A stretch of 64,000 nucleotides of DNA. Source: Pseudomonas chlororaphis (lineage in GTDB: Bacteria > Pseudomonadota > Gammaproteobacteria > Pseudomonadales > Pseudomonadaceae). Shown here piece by piece: positions 50,518 through 60,762 of this stretch. The notes beneath the pieces were generated by a model that worked only from the letters and a program-made list of their open reading frames with translations, had not been told where the DNA came from and searched no databases. Made by a program: the position numbers and the translations under genes. The DNA lies in assembly GCA_001023535.1 (NCBI GenBank), contig CP011020.1:1840121-1904120 (forward strand), given 5' to 3'. The stretch's first letter is position 1. Every line of letters starts with the position of its first letter.

Positions 50518-51605
50518 ACGCGAAGGCTCTCTTTCAAGGTGTCGACAATAAGGCGCTGGGAAGGCTCATCGAGGTAGGGGTGCATGGGCAGGCTCATGAC
50601 GCGGGCGGCGATCGCATCGCCGACCGGCAGGTGTGCCTGCTCGTCCCGGACCGCGGGTTGGCGATTCAGGGGGATGGGATAATGCACGGCCGTAGGGATG
50701 CCGGCACTCGCCAGGTGTTTCTGGACAGCATCGCGCGAAGCCACTTGCACCGTGTACTGGGCCCAAGCACTCTGGCTGGTCGCCGCCACGAACGGAGCGG
50801 CGATGTCGGCCTGCTCCAGCAATCGGGCATAACGTTGCGCGACGTCCTCGCGCTGACGCAGCTCGGTCTCGAACACGTCCAGCTTGGGCAGCATGATCGC
50901 CGCCTGCAGCGTGTCCAACCGGCTGTTCACGCCGACGCGAACATGGTGGTAGCGACGGTCCTGGCCATGCCGGGCAATCTGCCGCAGCACCTTGGCCAGG
51001 TTCTCATCGTTGGTGAACATCGCACCGCCATCGCCGTAGCAGCCCAAGGGCTTGCTCGGGAAAAAACTGGTGCAGCCAATGGTGCTCAGGTTGCAGGAGC
51101 GCTTGCCTTTATAAAGCCCGCCGAAGCTTTGCGCGCCATCCTCGATCACCGGGATGCCATGCCGGGCTGCGATGGCATTGATCGCGTCGAAGTCGGCGCA
51201 CTGGCCGTACAGCGAGACCGGGATAATCGCTTTCGTTTTCGGCGTAATGGCCGCTTCCAGCAGCGCGGGATCCAGGTTGTAGGTCTTGGCGTCGACATCG
51301 ACGTAGACCGGCTTCGCTCCGAGCAAGGCAACGGTCTCGGCCGTGGCGATATAGGAAAATCCCGGAGTGATGACCTCATCGCCCGGGCCAATGCCGAGCG
51401 CCATCTGCGCGATCTGCAGGGCATCGGTCCCATTGGCGACGCTGATGCAGTATTTGGCGCCGGTAAAGGCTGCCAGGCGCTCTTCAAGCTCATTCACTTC
51501 AGGGCCAAGGATGTATTGCCCATGGGCCATGACACGCTGGACAGCCGCGTCGATTTGCACCTTGATCAGCGCCTGCTGAGCCTTGAGGTCAATGAACTCG
51601 ATCAC
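50514..51605 (-). CDS. wbpE: UDP-3-keto-GlcNAcA aminotransferase (WbpE type)
   Basis: This is a 363-residue DegT/DnrJ/EryC1 PLP-dependent aminotransferase. [37 protein letters not shown] is the WbpE-like N-terminus. The Schiff-base Lys185 lies in [18 protein letters not shown], the same number as in P. aeruginosa WbpE as I recall. It transfers an amino group from glutamate to the C3 ketone made by WbpB. It overlaps wbpD and wbpI by ATGA, which indicates close coupling. Confidence 0.92.
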   Translation of the reverse strand: MIEFIDLKAQQALIKVQIDAAVQRVMAHGQYILGPEVNELEERLAAFTGAKYCISVANGTDALQIAQMALGIGPGDEVITPGFSYIATAETVALLGAKPVYVDVDAKTYNLDPALLEAAITPKTKAIIPVSLYGQCADFDAINAIAARHGIPVIEDGAQSFGGLYKGKRSCNLSTIGCTSFFPSKPLGCYGDGGAMFTNDENLAKVLRQIARHGQDRRYHHVRVGVNSRLDTLQAAIMLPKLDVFETELRQREDVAQRYARLLEQADIAAPFVAATSQSAWAQYTVQVASRDAVQKHLASAGIPTAVHYPIPLNRQPAVRDEQAHLPVGDAIAARVMSLPMHPYLDEPSQRLIVDTLKESLRV

Positions 51606-52186
51606 TGCTTGTTCTCCTTTTTAAGCACATTCCCACTGAGCACATACGTGGCCCCGGAATGGGCGCACGGCGCAGAGCCTTCTCCGCTCAACGGCAAGTC
51701 CAGCTGCTCGCCGAACTCGCTCATCCAACCGATCTGCCGGGCAGGGACACCGACCATCAGGGCATAGGCGGGTACATCACGATTGATCACCGCACCGGCT
51801 CCCACGAAAGCGTAATCGCCGATGGTCACACCGCAGACAATCGTGCAGTTGGCTCCCAGCGTCGCGCCCTTCTTGATCAGGGTGTCGCGGTATTCGTTTT
51901 TTCGCTCAATGAGCGAACGGGGGTTGTAGACGTTGGTGAACACCATGCTCGGTCCACAAAAAACGCCCTCTTCAAGGGTGACGTTATCGTAGACGGAAAC
52001 ATTGTTCTGGATCTTGCAGTGGTCGCCGATCACCACCTTGTTTCCGACAAACACATTCTGGCCAAGCGAAACGCCGCGACCGATGCGCGCGCCACCGCAG
52101 ACGTGGACAAAGTGCCAGATACGGGATTGCTCGCCGATCTGGGCGCCATCATCGATGATCGCACTGGGATGCTGGTAGTAGTTCAC
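51602..52186 (-). CDS. wbpD: UDP-GlcNAc3NA N-acetyltransferase (WbpD type)
   Basis: This 194-residue left-handed beta-helix acetyltransferase has hexapeptide repeats from about residue 10 to 130 ([71 protein letters not shown]). [49 protein letters not shown] ends the fold. It acetylates the new C3 amine. A strong terminator-like hairpin lies between wbpB and this gene, so it may start a second transcript. It overlaps wbpE by ATGA. Confidence 0.92.
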   Translation of the reverse strand: MNYYQHPSAIIDDGAQIGEQSRIWHFVHVCGGARIGRGVSLGQNVFVGNKVVIGDHCKIQNNVSVYDNVTLEEGVFCGPSMVFTNVYNPRSLIERKNEYRDTLIKKGATLGANCTIVCGVTIGDYAFVGAGAVINRDVPAYALMVGVPARQIGWMSEFGEQLDLPLSGEGSAPCAHSGATYVLSGNVLKKENKQ

Positions 52187-52224
52187 GTTTGAGTCCTGAT
52201 GTACGTCATGGTACGCATATACAA

Positions 52225-52262
52225 AAACAGCGGGTTACCGCAATGCTGGCAACCTGCTGTTT
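52225..52262 (-). terminator. Intrinsic terminator between wbpB and wbpD
   Basis: Read on the minus strand, AAACAGCAGGTTGCC pairs with GGTAACCCGCTGTTT across an 8-base loop, a 15 bp stem with two imperfect pairs. It is followed directly by further T residues (GTTTTTG). This is a good Rho-independent terminator placed 26 bp after the wbpB stop and about 40 bp before wbpD. It may also act as an attenuator. Confidence 0.75.
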
Positions 52263-52287
52263 CATGTTGCCACCATGTTCCCTGGGC

Positions 52288-53244
<957 letters not shown>

Positions 53245-53271
53245 TCAAAAAAGGGGTATTGCCTCGAAGCG

Positions 53272-53315
53272 GGACCGGCAGGCGGGGCAAGCGCAAGCCC
53301 GCTTTCTGCTGGTCC
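53272..53315 (-). other. Stem-loop in the wbpA-wbpB gap
   Basis: GGACC-GCAG-GCGGG type arms at 53272-53287 and 53298-53315 form an interrupted GC-rich hairpin. There is no T-run, so it is more likely an mRNA-processing or stability element than a terminator. Confidence 0.4.
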
Positions 53316-53333
53316 GACCCTGTAGACCGGCTG

Positions 53334-54644
53334 TCAGGCCTTGATGATATGTGCCGCGGGCGTACGGTACTTGCCACGGCTGTCAACGATCAGGCGAGCG
53401 GCGTCCTTGATCAGCTCGTAGTCGAACTTCTCATGGTCTGTGGCGAGAATCACTGCGTCGAACGACGCCAGGTTATCCGCCGTGAGCGGCTCACTCGACA
53501 GCGTGAAATGGTGCTCACGCATCTTGGGGAATACCGGGACGTGCGGGTCGCTGTAGGCAACGACGGCGCCCTTGGCTTCGAGCAGCTCCATGATTTCGAC
53601 CGATGGCGACTCGCGCATATCATCGACGTTCTTCTTGTAGGCAATCCCCAGGACCAGCACTCGGCTGCCTTTGAGGGCCTTGCCTTCGTTGTTCAATCCG
53701 TCCATCAACTTGCCGACCACATACTCCGGCATGGCCTGGTTGACTTCGCCGGAAAGCTCGATGAAGCGCGTATGCAGGCCATACTCGCGAGCCTTCCACG
53801 TCAGGTAGAACGGGTCGATCGGGATGCAATGGCCGCCCAACCCGGGCCCAGGATAATACGCGGTAAAACCGAAGGGCTTGGTGGCCGCGGCGTCAACCAC
53901 TTCGAAGATGTCGATGCCCATGCGATCGGCCACGACCTTCATCTCGTTCACCAGACCGATGTTCACCGCGCGATGGATATTCTCCAGCAGCTTGGTCATC
54001 TCGGCGGCTTTGGTGGAACTGACCGTCACGACCTGGTCGATGGCCTGCTCGTAAAGGGCGATACCGACCTGGAGGCAGTTAGGTGTGTGGCCACCGATGA
54101 CCTTGGGAATGGTACGGGTTTCAAAATCGGGATTGCCCGGGTCTTCTCGTTCGGGGGAGTAGACCAGGAAGATGTCTTCGCCAGTGACCAGGTTGCCTTC
54201 CTCGACGCGAGGCAGGAGCTCTTCCTCGGTGGTGCCCGGGTAAGTGGTGCTTTCCAGCGAAACCACCTGACCGGCGCGCAGATAAGGCTTGATGGCGTCG
54301 GTGGTGTTGATCACGAAGCTCATGTCCGGCTCGCGATATTTGTTCAGCGGCGTCGGCACGCACAGAATGAGCGCATCACATTCGCTGACCTTGCTGAAAT
54401 CGCTCGTCGCCATGAAGCCCGTCGCCCGTGCTTGGGCGATATGGCTGCTGGCAATGTGCTCAATGTAGCTCTGGCCCGCATTGAGTTTGGCCACTTTATC
54501 GGTATCGATATCGATTCCCAGGACGCGGAAACCGATAGCGTTGTAGCGAAGCATCAACGGCAATCCGACGTAACCCAGGCCTACGATCCCGATTACCGCA
54601 TCCTTACTCTTGAATTTAGCAATACTTGCTTCGACCACACCCAT
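53334..54644 (-). CDS. wbpA: UDP-N-acetyl-D-glucosamine 6-dehydrogenase (WbpA)
   Basis: This is a 436-residue UDP-sugar dehydrogenase that oxidises UDP-GlcNAc to UDP-GlcNAcA with NAD+. The Rossmann [30 protein letters not shown] is N-terminal. The catalytic Cys lies in [23 protein letters not shown], and [20 protein letters not shown] in the C-terminal NAD-fold. The length equals P. aeruginosa WbpA. It is the first gene of the O-antigen cluster. A 256 bp gap to rhlE presumably holds the promoter; I did not find a JUMPStart/ops element there. Confidence 0.95.
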   Translation of the reverse strand: MGVVEASIAKFKSKDAVIGIVGLGYVGLPLMLRYNAIGFRVLGIDIDTDKVAKLNAGQSYIEHIASSHIAQARATGFMATSDFSKVSECDALILCVPTPLNKYREPDMSFVINTTDAIKPYLRAGQVVSLESTTYPGTTEEELLPRVEEGNLVTGEDIFLVYSPEREDPGNPDFETRTIPKVIGGHTPNCLQVGIALYEQAIDQVVTVSSTKAAEMTKLLENIHRAVNIGLVNEMKVVADRMGIDIFEVVDAAATKPFGFTAYYPGPGLGGHCIPIDPFYLTWKAREYGLHTRFIELSGEVNQAMPEYVVGKLMDGLNNEGKALKGSRVLVLGIAYKKNVDDMRESPSVEIMELLEAKGAVVAYSDPHVPVFPKMREHHFTLSSEPLTADNLASFDAVILATDHEKFDYELIKDAARLIVDSRGKYRTPAAHIIKA

Positions 54645-54900
54645 CTACCCAACCACTCCCAACAAAATGAAGAACTCCATATGTACGACATGTTACCAAG
54701 GCGTGGCCGCCTGCTCATAGGACAAATCCCGATCTTTGCAAAAGTCAGGAAAATTCCTACGATCTGGTCGCACACGATCAGCGCCGCGGTTCGCCCCTCA
54801 ATGCGCGGGTGAACGGCGGCGGATCAAAGGTTCTCGGGGCGACGAACGGCAATAAAGAGTGGCCGTTTTTTGCACGGAGGGGCGCAAATCGCCCGCACAG
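54645..54900 (-). promoter_or_regulatory. Upstream region of the O-antigen cluster
   Basis: This 256 bp non-coding gap lies between rhlE and wbpA, both leftward. It should hold the promoter of wbpA. I see no credible JUMPStart or ops (GGCGGTAG) sequence and no clear terminator for rhlE. Confidence 0.4.
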
Positions 54901-56235
54901 CTATTTTTTCTTGCGCGGCCCGGTGTTGAACACCGGCACTTTACGCACAGGCTTGACCGAAGGCTCCACCGGCGCCGCATCACCGCTGTCCACCCATTTG
55001 CCCAGGTTACGCTTGCCGCCACCGCCGGCGGTTTTCGGTTTCTTCGGCTTTTTCGGTTTCTTGATGACCTGGCCGCTGGCGTCAGTTTCCGGGACCCGGT
55101 GTTCCGGCTCGAAATCATGCTCCGTTTGCCGGGGCAGCGTCTGACGAGTCAGGGTTTCGATGGCTGACAGCAGATTCACTTCGTCGGCGCAGACCAGGGA
55201 AATCGCTTGCCCGGTCGAGCCCGCCCGACCGGTACGGCCAATGCGATGGATGTAGTCCTCGGCCACGATCGGCAGGTCGAAATTCACTACCAACGGCAAA
55301 TCCTCGATATCCAGGCCACGGGCGGCGACGTCGGTGGCGACCAGGATCTGCACCTCACCCACTTTGAAACGGTCCAGCGCACGCTGGCGCGTGGCCTGGG
55401 GCTTGTCGCCGTGGATGCCATCGGCGTTGACGCCCAGGCCCTGGAGTTTTTCCACCAATGCATCGACCCCGTTACGGGTCTTGGCGAACACCAGCACCTG
55501 CTTCCACTTGTCCTTGCGCATCAGGTGCACGAACAGTTCCGGCTTGCGCTTCTTGTCCACCGTCACCACCCATTGCTTGACGGTGTTGGCAGCCACGTTG
55601 CGCGGGCTCACTTCGATGCTCAGCGGGTCGTTGAGCATCTGCCCGGCCAGCAAGCGGATCGCGTCGGAAAAGGTCGCCGAGAACAGCAACGTCTGGCGCT
55701 TCTTCGGCAGCGCCCGGTAGATATTCGCCAATTCCTCGGAGAAGCCCAGGTCGAGCATGCGGTCGGCTTCGTCCAGCACCAGGGTTTGCAGCTGGTTGAA
55801 CTTCAGCGCGTTCTGGCGGAACAGGTCGAGCAGGCGCCCCGGCGTGGCGACCAGCAGGTCGACGCCTTTGCGCAGCTTCATCATCTGCGGGTTGATGCTG
55901 ACGCCGCCGTACACCGCGTAGGTGCTCAACGGCAGGTTCTGCGCGTACTCACGCACGCTTTCATGGACCTGCTCGGCCAGTTCGCGGGTCGGCACCAGGA
56001 TCAGCGCCCGCACCGAGTTGGCCGCCACTTTCGGTCCTTCGGTGGTCAGCAACTGCAACAGCGGCACGGCGAAACCGGCGGTCTTGCCGGTGCCGGTCTG
56101 GGCCGCGGCCATCAGGTCACGACCGGCCAGCACCGCCGGCATGGCCTGGGCCTGCACCGGGGTCGGGGTCTGGTAGCCGAGCGCGTCGAGGGCGCGCAGC
56201 AAGGGTTCGATCAGGCCAAGGGAGGCGAAAGTCAT
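54901..56235 (-). CDS. rhlE: DEAD-box ATP-dependent RNA helicase RhlE
   Basis: This is a 444-residue RNA helicase. The motifs in order are Q motif (YQTPTPVQAQAMP), I (AQTGTGKT), Ia (PTRELAEQ), Ib (TPGRLLDL), II (DEAD in LVLDEADRMLDLG), III (SAT), V (ATDVAARGLDI) and VI (HRIGRTGR). The C-terminal ~90 residues are basic and low in complexity (KKPKKPKKPK), as expected for RhlE tails that bind RNA. Pseudomonads carry more than one RhlE, so the exact paralogue is not assigned. It may act in cold adaptation or mRNA turnover. Confidence 0.92.
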   Translation of the reverse strand: MTFASLGLIEPLLRALDALGYQTPTPVQAQAMPAVLAGRDLMAAAQTGTGKTAGFAVPLLQLLTTEGPKVAANSVRALILVPTRELAEQVHESVREYAQNLPLSTYAVYGGVSINPQMMKLRKGVDLLVATPGRLLDLFRQNALKFNQLQTLVLDEADRMLDLGFSEELANIYRALPKKRQTLLFSATFSDAIRLLAGQMLNDPLSIEVSPRNVAANTVKQWVVTVDKKRKPELFVHLMRKDKWKQVLVFAKTRNGVDALVEKLQGLGVNADGIHGDKPQATRQRALDRFKVGEVQILVATDVAARGLDIEDLPLVVNFDLPIVAEDYIHRIGRTGRAGSTGQAISLVCADEVNLLSAIETLTRQTLPRQTEHDFEPEHRVPETDASGQVIKKPKKPKKPKTAGGGGKRNLGKWVDSGDAAPVEPSVKPVRKVPVFNTGPRKKK

Positions 56236-56293
56236 GGAAATACCGTAGGAAAAGTCAGCGCATGGTGTGCAATGCGCGGCAGTTTACCTCAAT

Positions 56294-57196
56294 TCAGGAT
56301 TCGACCGGCGCAGGCTTGGGCTTGCGCCACTGGGGCAGCCCGATCAGCACCACGGCGCTGATGATCACCAACATCGCCAAGGCCTCTTCAATGCCGATGG
56401 TCTCGCCGGCAAACACGATGCCCAGCAACACCGCCACCGCCGGGTTGACGTAGGCGTAGCTGGTGGCCGCCGCCGGACGGACATGCTTGAGCAGGTACAT
56501 GTAGGCGTTGAAGGCGATGATCGAACCGAAGAAGGTCAGGTAGGCCAGCGCGAACCAGCCTTCGAACGGCGGTACGCGCTCCAGGTGCTCACCACTGACG
56601 AAGCTGCCGATCAACAGCACCACGCCGCCCACCAGCATTTCAACGGCGCTGGCCATTGCTCCCGCCGGCAGCGGCACGTGTTTGCTCAGCACCGAGCCAA
56701 AGGCCCAGGACGCGGCCGCGAACAACAGCAAGGTCGCCCCCAACGGACTCGATTGCAGGTTGGAACCCAGGTTGAGCATGGCGATGCCAATCAAGCCGAG
56801 CACGATGCCGGCCCATTCCAGACGAGTATTACGCGCGCCCCAGAAATATCCGCAGAGCAAGGTGAACAACGGCACCGTGGCCACGGCCAGGGCCGCCACC
56901 CCGGACGCCACGCCCGAGTGCTCGGCCACGCTGACCGCGCCGTTGCCAAAGCTGAGCAGCAACACGCCGATGAGGGCCCCGGCCTTCCACTGCGCCCAGG
57001 TCGGCGCCGGTGCCCCGCGCCAGCGCAAAAAGCCGTACATCAACGACCCGGCCAACACAAAGCGAATACCTGCCAGGAGTAGCGGCGGCCAATGCTCGAC
57101 GCCGAGGCGGATCACCAGGTAGGTCGACCCCCAGATGACATACAAGGCGAAAAAGGCAGCGATCAGTGGCAGAGGAAAACGGCGTAGGCCCGGCAT
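56294..57196 (-). CDS. yedA: EamA/DMT transporter, YedA-like
   Basis: This is a 300-residue inner-membrane protein with ten helices in two EamA repeats. The N-terminal LPLIAAFFALYVIWGSTYLVIRLGVEHWPPLLLAGIRFVLAG is near-identical in pattern to E. coli YedA. SYAYVNPAVAVLLGIVFAGETIGIEEALAMLVIISAVVLI closes the second repeat. It is probably an exporter of amino acids or other metabolites. It diverges from the Lrp-like regulator with 147 bp between, which suggests that the regulator controls it. Confidence 0.86.
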   Translation of the reverse strand: MPGLRRFPLPLIAAFFALYVIWGSTYLVIRLGVEHWPPLLLAGIRFVLAGSLMYGFLRWRGAPAPTWAQWKAGALIGVLLLSFGNGAVSVAEHSGVASGVAALAVATVPLFTLLCGYFWGARNTRLEWAGIVLGLIGIAMLNLGSNLQSSPLGATLLLFAAASWAFGSVLSKHVPLPAGAMASAVEMLVGGVVLLIGSFVSGEHLERVPPFEGWFALAYLTFFGSIIAFNAYMYLLKHVRPAAATSYAYVNPAVAVLLGIVFAGETIGIEEALAMLVIISAVVLIGLPQWRKPKPAPVES

Positions 57197-57343
57197 GGTC
57201 AGCTCGAAGTCAGGACAAGGAGAGCCGCTATTCTAGAAAGGCGACGAGCGGAAAATAAGCTACAAAACCTGTTTATCGCAGCCATACACTTTTCAAAACA
57301 AGGAGATCGACGCTATAAACCGTGCTTTCGAAAGTCATCTCAG

Positions 57344-57811
57344 TTGGACGCCCTCCCCGTGGATAAATACGACCGCATGTTGCTCGCCGCCCTGTTGGAA
57401 AACGGCCGGGCTTCCTACGCCGACCTGGCCCGCAAAGTGAACCTGTCGGCGCCGGCCGTGGCCGAGCGCGTCAGCAAGCTGGAGGCCAGCGGGGTGATCA
57501 CCGGCTATCAGGCCAAGGTCGACATGGCGAAGATCGGCCTGCCGGTGCAGTGCGTGATCGAACTGCGGATGAACCAGCACGGCAACCAGAAGGCATACGA
57601 CGACTTGTGCAAGATCCCCCAACTGACCGAATGCCACCGGGTAACCGGCGACCCCTGCGTGATCATGCAGGCAGCAGTGGGCTCGATGCCGGAGCTGGAA
57701 GCACTGATCAACCGCATCGCCAAGTTCGGCTTCAGCAAGACCTCGATCGTGCTGTCCAGCGCCATTGAAAAGCGTGTGCCACTGGGGCAGTTGGAAGGCA
57801 ACGGGAAATAA
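57344..57811 (+). CDS. Lrp/AsnC-family transcriptional regulator
   Basis: This is a 155-residue regulator. The N-terminal helix-turn-helix, DKYDRMLLAALLENGRASYADLARKVNLSAPAVAERVSKLEASGVITGYQA, spans about residues 7-57. The RAM ligand domain follows (CVIELRMNQHGN ... TGDPCVIMQAAVGSMPELEALINRI). The start is uncertain: TTG 57344 or GTG 57359 are the in-frame options and neither has a strong ribosome site. It diverges from the YedA-like exporter and may respond to an amino acid to control it (inference). Confidence 0.86.
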   Translation: MDALPVDKYDRMLLAALLENGRASYADLARKVNLSAPAVAERVSKLEASGVITGYQAKVDMAKIGLPVQCVIELRMNQHGNQKAYDDLCKIPQLTECHRVTGDPCVIMQAAVGSMPELEALINRIAKFGFSKTSIVLSSAIEKRVPLGQLEGNGK

Positions 57812-57848
57812 GGATCAAGCCCGCTCCCACAACGGTTCTGTGGTGTGT

Positions 57849-58460
57849 TCAGAATCCGCGATGGCGCTTGAGATGCTCATTGATCTTGGCCGCCGGCACT
57901 TTCTGCAAGCGGCACAACAGATCATGGGACAACGTCTGCAACCCATGCTTTTGCCGCAGCTCCGAGGCCAGGTGCGCGGTGAGGTTGGCGGCCATTTCGG
58001 CATCGGCCATGGCTCGGTGAGCCTGGCCGGTGTGGGGTAGGCCGGCGAAGGTGTTGAGCGTACCGAGCTTGTGGTTCGGCGCGGCCGGCATCAGGCGCCG
58101 GGCCAGCAGCAGTGAGCAGGCGAAGTTCTGCAGGCGGGTGCGCTTGATTCGTCCCAGTTCGAAGTCCCAGAACTTCTGGTCGAAGGCGGCGTTATGAGCC
58201 AGCAGCGGCGTGATGCCGACAAACTCATTGACCTCGTTCATCACCTTCTCGGCCGGCGGGGCGCTGCGCAGCATGGCGTTGCTGATGCCGGTCAGTTGCT
58301 CGATGAAGGCCGGAACGCGCACACCGGCATTCATCAGGCTCTGGTAACGGTCGACAATCCGGCCCTGCTCGAGGATCACCACGGCAATCTCGGTGGCCCG
58401 GCAACTGCTGCTGGGGGTGATGCCGGTGGTTTCAAAGTCGATGACTGCGATGCGTTCCAA
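57849..58460 (-). CDS. DEDDh 3'-5' exonuclease (DnaQ-like)
   Basis: This is a 203-residue RNase T/DnaQ-superfamily nuclease. ExoI AVIDFETTGI supplies Asp and Glu, ExoII LAHNAAFDQKFWDFEL supplies Asp, and ExoIII HRAMADAEMAANL supplies His and Asp. The C-terminal ~35 residues are helical and basic. It resembles stand-alone PolIII epsilon-like exonucleases of unknown substrate. It follows the NYN-domain gene by 21 bp on the same strand, so the two nuclease-type proteins probably share an operon. A lone REP half-site (57817-57830) lies in the convergent gap to the lrp-like gene. Confidence 0.87.
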   Translation of the reverse strand: MERIAVIDFETTGITPSSSCRATEIAVVILEQGRIVDRYQSLMNAGVRVPAFIEQLTGISNAMLRSAPPAEKVMNEVNEFVGITPLLAHNAAFDQKFWDFELGRIKRTRLQNFACSLLLARRLMPAAPNHKLGTLNTFAGLPHTGQAHRAMADAEMAANLTAHLASELRQKHGLQTLSHDLLCRLQKVPAAKINEHLKRHRGF

Positions 58461-58481
58461 ACCTGCTGAACTCCGTAAAAA

Positions 58482-58961
58482 TCAATTCTTGAGCAACAAC
58501 GCGCCTTCGATGGGCACGTAGCGGCTGGCGGCGCGGATCAACGAGTTGGCGGTCAGCCCCGGCACGCCATAGGCCACCGCCTGCACGCCATGCTTGCTGA
58601 TGATGCGTTCGAGCAGCATGTCGAAATCGCCATCGCCGGAGGCCAGCACCACTTCATCGACATGGTCGGCGGCGTCCATGATGTCCAGCGTGATGCCCAC
58701 GTCCCAATCGCCCTTGGCCGAGCCGTCGCTGCGCTGGATGTAGGGCTTGAGCTTCACGGTGAAGCCCAGATTGCGCAGGATCTGCTGGAACTGCTGCTGC
58801 TTGCTGTCGCCACGGTCGATCGCATAGGCATAGGCCTCGACGATCTGCCCCTGTTTGCTGACATCGGCCCACAGCGCGGCGTAGTTGAAGTGGCAACCGT
58901 AGGCCTGGCGCACCGTGTAGTAGAGGTTCTGGACATCGGCGAACACTGCAATTTTCTTCAC
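58482..58961 (-). CDS. NYN-domain (LabA/DUF88-like) protein
   Basis: This is a 159-residue single-domain PIN-like putative RNase. Acidic residues typical of NYN proteins are in VFADVQNLYYTVRQAYG (Asp and Asn), GDWDVGITLDIMDAADHVDEVVLASGDGDFDMLLERI and the surrounding strands. GTG 58961 with AGAGG seven bases upstream is the chosen start (MKKIAVFADVQN). An ATG 22 codons earlier would add an unconserved tail. It precedes the DEDDh exonuclease gene. An RNA target is inferred only. Confidence 0.85.
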   Translation of the reverse strand: MKKIAVFADVQNLYYTVRQAYGCHFNYAALWADVSKQGQIVEAYAYAIDRGDSKQQQFQQILRNLGFTVKLKPYIQRSDGSAKGDWDVGITLDIMDAADHVDEVVLASGDGDFDMLLERIISKHGVQAVAYGVPGLTANSLIRAASRYVPIEGALLLKN

Positions 58962-59086
58962 CGCGTTTCCTCTTGGCTGCACAAGCGCAGGCCATCTGGC
59001 CCGAAAAGTCGCCAGTATGCCAGCCAAGGGGAATGTTCCGCGAATAATCGGCCCGAGGCGCCAGGGCGCCCCGGACGAATGGCAGG

Positions 59087-59836
59087 TCAGACGAAGGAGT
59101 CGTCGTCGCCGAAGAAGGATCCGTCGTCGCTGTAGTCGGCGTCGCTGAAACCATCCGAATCGTTGCCATAGGCCTGGTTATCGGCCACGCGCTGGTCATC
59201 GCCCCAGCCGTTGTCACCGGTGTCATTGACCGGTTGAGCGGGTTCTTCCTTGATGACCTCGACGATCTCCTGGGGTTGTTGGCCGCTGTGAAACAAGCTG
59301 CTGATGCCTTGGGCCAGCATGACGCCACCGGCTACGCCCGCAGCGGTTTTCAGCGCACCGCCCAGAAAGCTGCTCGCCGCCGGGGCCTGCTGTGGCGCTG
59401 CGCCATAATTGCCCGGCGGCGCGCTGAAGCCTTGTTGGGCCGGGGCATTGAAAGACGACCGGGGCGGTTCGCGCCAGCCGCCACCGCTGGAGGGCGGTGG
59501 GCTCGCCGGACGGGCGTCGCGGTTGCTGCCACCGAAAATACTCGACAGAAAGCCCCCGCCGCCGGCCGGCGCCGACGCCTGGCTCCGGGCCTGCTGCAGC
59601 TCGGCCTGCAATTGCTCGACTTGCTGGGCGAGCTGCCGGTTCTGCTCATCCAGACGCTTGATCGCGGCCTCCTGCACCAGAATCGCCTGGGCCATGAAAT
59701 AGCCCGCGGCGGGCTGGCTCGCCAGGTGTTCCTTGATCCGCGCCTCGGCCTGGGCGTCGCGCGGGGCTGAATCCTTTTCGGCCTGTTGCAGCCGTGAAAA
59801 CAGTCCATCGATCAGGGTTTGTTCTTCGCTGTTCAT
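59087..59836 (-). CDS. DUF2076 protein
   Basis: This 249-residue protein has a recognisable three-part build. An N-terminal helical region (MNSEEQTLIDGLFSRLQQAEKDSAPRDAQAE) runs into a coiled coil (RLDEQNRQLAQQVEQLQAELQQARS, ~61-85). A Gly/Pro/Ser-rich linker leads to a hydrophobic stretch (SSFLGGALKTAAGVAGGVMLAQGISSLF), and a strongly acidic tail (DSDGFSDADYSDDGSFFGDDDSF) ends the chain. This matches DUF2076, a periplasmic-ligand-like family of unknown role. It diverges from yciC across 175 bp with no clear element. Confidence 0.85.
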   Translation of the reverse strand: MNSEEQTLIDGLFSRLQQAEKDSAPRDAQAEARIKEHLASQPAAGYFMAQAILVQEAAIKRLDEQNRQLAQQVEQLQAELQQARSQASAPAGGGGFLSSIFGGSNRDARPASPPPSSGGGWREPPRSSFNAPAQQGFSAPPGNYGAAPQQAPAASSFLGGALKTAAGVAGGVMLAQGISSLFHSGQQPQEIVEVIKEEPAQPVNDTGDNGWGDDQRVADNQAYGNDSDGFSDADYSDDGSFFGDDDSFV

Positions 59837-60011
59837 GGCGACCTCATCAGATTGCCGGGTAGAAAACCATTCCGATCACACGACCGGTGCCCATCAGTAA
59901 TGGGGCTGGCCTGGACGGTTTCAACGGTCTTTACCAGATGTTTACGTTTGCTTGTGCGGGCACCTGATCGGTTAAAGTGTCGGACCGCTTTTAGACCTGC
60001 GATACCGACCC

Positions 60012-60674
60012 ATGAATCCGTTTGACGTGCTGCGCGACTCTCTGTATTTCTTCAAGCGCCATCTGGGCCGGATCGCCCAGCTTTGCCTGCCCTTGGTCAT
60101 ACTCGAGGCCCTGCTGCAGCAAGGCGTGGACAGCGCCGTCGGCCCGGAAGGCTTTCCCGGCTACAGCGTGATCGTCGGGCTGCTGGTGTACCCGCTCTAC
60201 ACCGCCGCGCTGATTCTGTTTCTCGACGCCCGCAGCCGCGGCGAGGCGCCACGCCCGCGCGACCTGCTCGCCACGGCACTGACCCTCTGGCCACGCTTTG
60301 CCTTGTTGACCGCCCTCAACACGCTGCTGATCCTGGTGGGCATTACCTTGTACTTCCTGCCGGGCCTGTGGCTGATGGTGACCCTGGCCTTCAGCGAATA
60401 CCTGCTGGTACTCAGGGGCCTGACGCCGCTGGCCGCCATGAAGGAAAGCCTGGCCATGAGCCGCGGCAATTTCTGGCGGATCCTGACCTGCATTCTCTGT
60501 GTGATGGCGCCGCTGTGGTTGCTCAAGGGCGCCAGTGTCTCGGCGTATCCGGGCCCCCTGAACCCGGTTATCAGCCTGTTGATCGACAGCGTCCACAGCT
60601 TCCTGCAACTGTTCACCAGCGTGGTGTTGTTCCGCATCTTCATGCTGCTCGAAGCAAGGCCCGAGAACCGCTGA
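60012..60674 (+). CDS. yciC: YciC-family (UPF0259) inner-membrane protein
   Basis: This 220-residue protein has about six membrane helices. MNPFDVLRDSLYFFKRHLGRIAQLCLPLVILEALLQQ and GITLYFLPGLWLMVTLAFSEYLLVLRGLTPLAAMKESLAMSRGNFWRIL are typical of UPF0259/YciC. Its function is not established. The EEP-family gene follows 88 bp downstream on the same strand. Confidence 0.82.
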   Translation: MNPFDVLRDSLYFFKRHLGRIAQLCLPLVILEALLQQGVDSAVGPEGFPGYSVIVGLLVYPLYTAALILFLDARSRGEAPRPRDLLATALTLWPRFALLTALNTLLILVGITLYFLPGLWLMVTLAFSEYLLVLRGLTPLAAMKESLAMSRGNFWRILTCILCVMAPLWLLKGASVSAYPGPLNPVISLLIDSVHSFLQLFTSVVLFRIFMLLEARPENR

Positions 60675-60762
60675 GCCACGCGGCGCAAGTCCCGGGCTTG
60701 GGCTTGGGAACCGCTCTCGGTTATGCTCGGGCTCACTTTTGCGTTCGCCCATAAGCTGAGCC

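Noticed and set aside
54645..54900. JUMPStart/ops element for the O-antigen operon
   Set aside because: GGCGGCCACGCC on the minus strand only partly resembles ops; the GGTAG core is missing.
57301..57343. An upstream start for the Lrp-like regulator using the AAGGAG at 57300
   Set aside because: The codons at the right distance from AAGGAG are not start codons in the frame of the gene (TAT AAA), so a TTG or GTG further down is needed.
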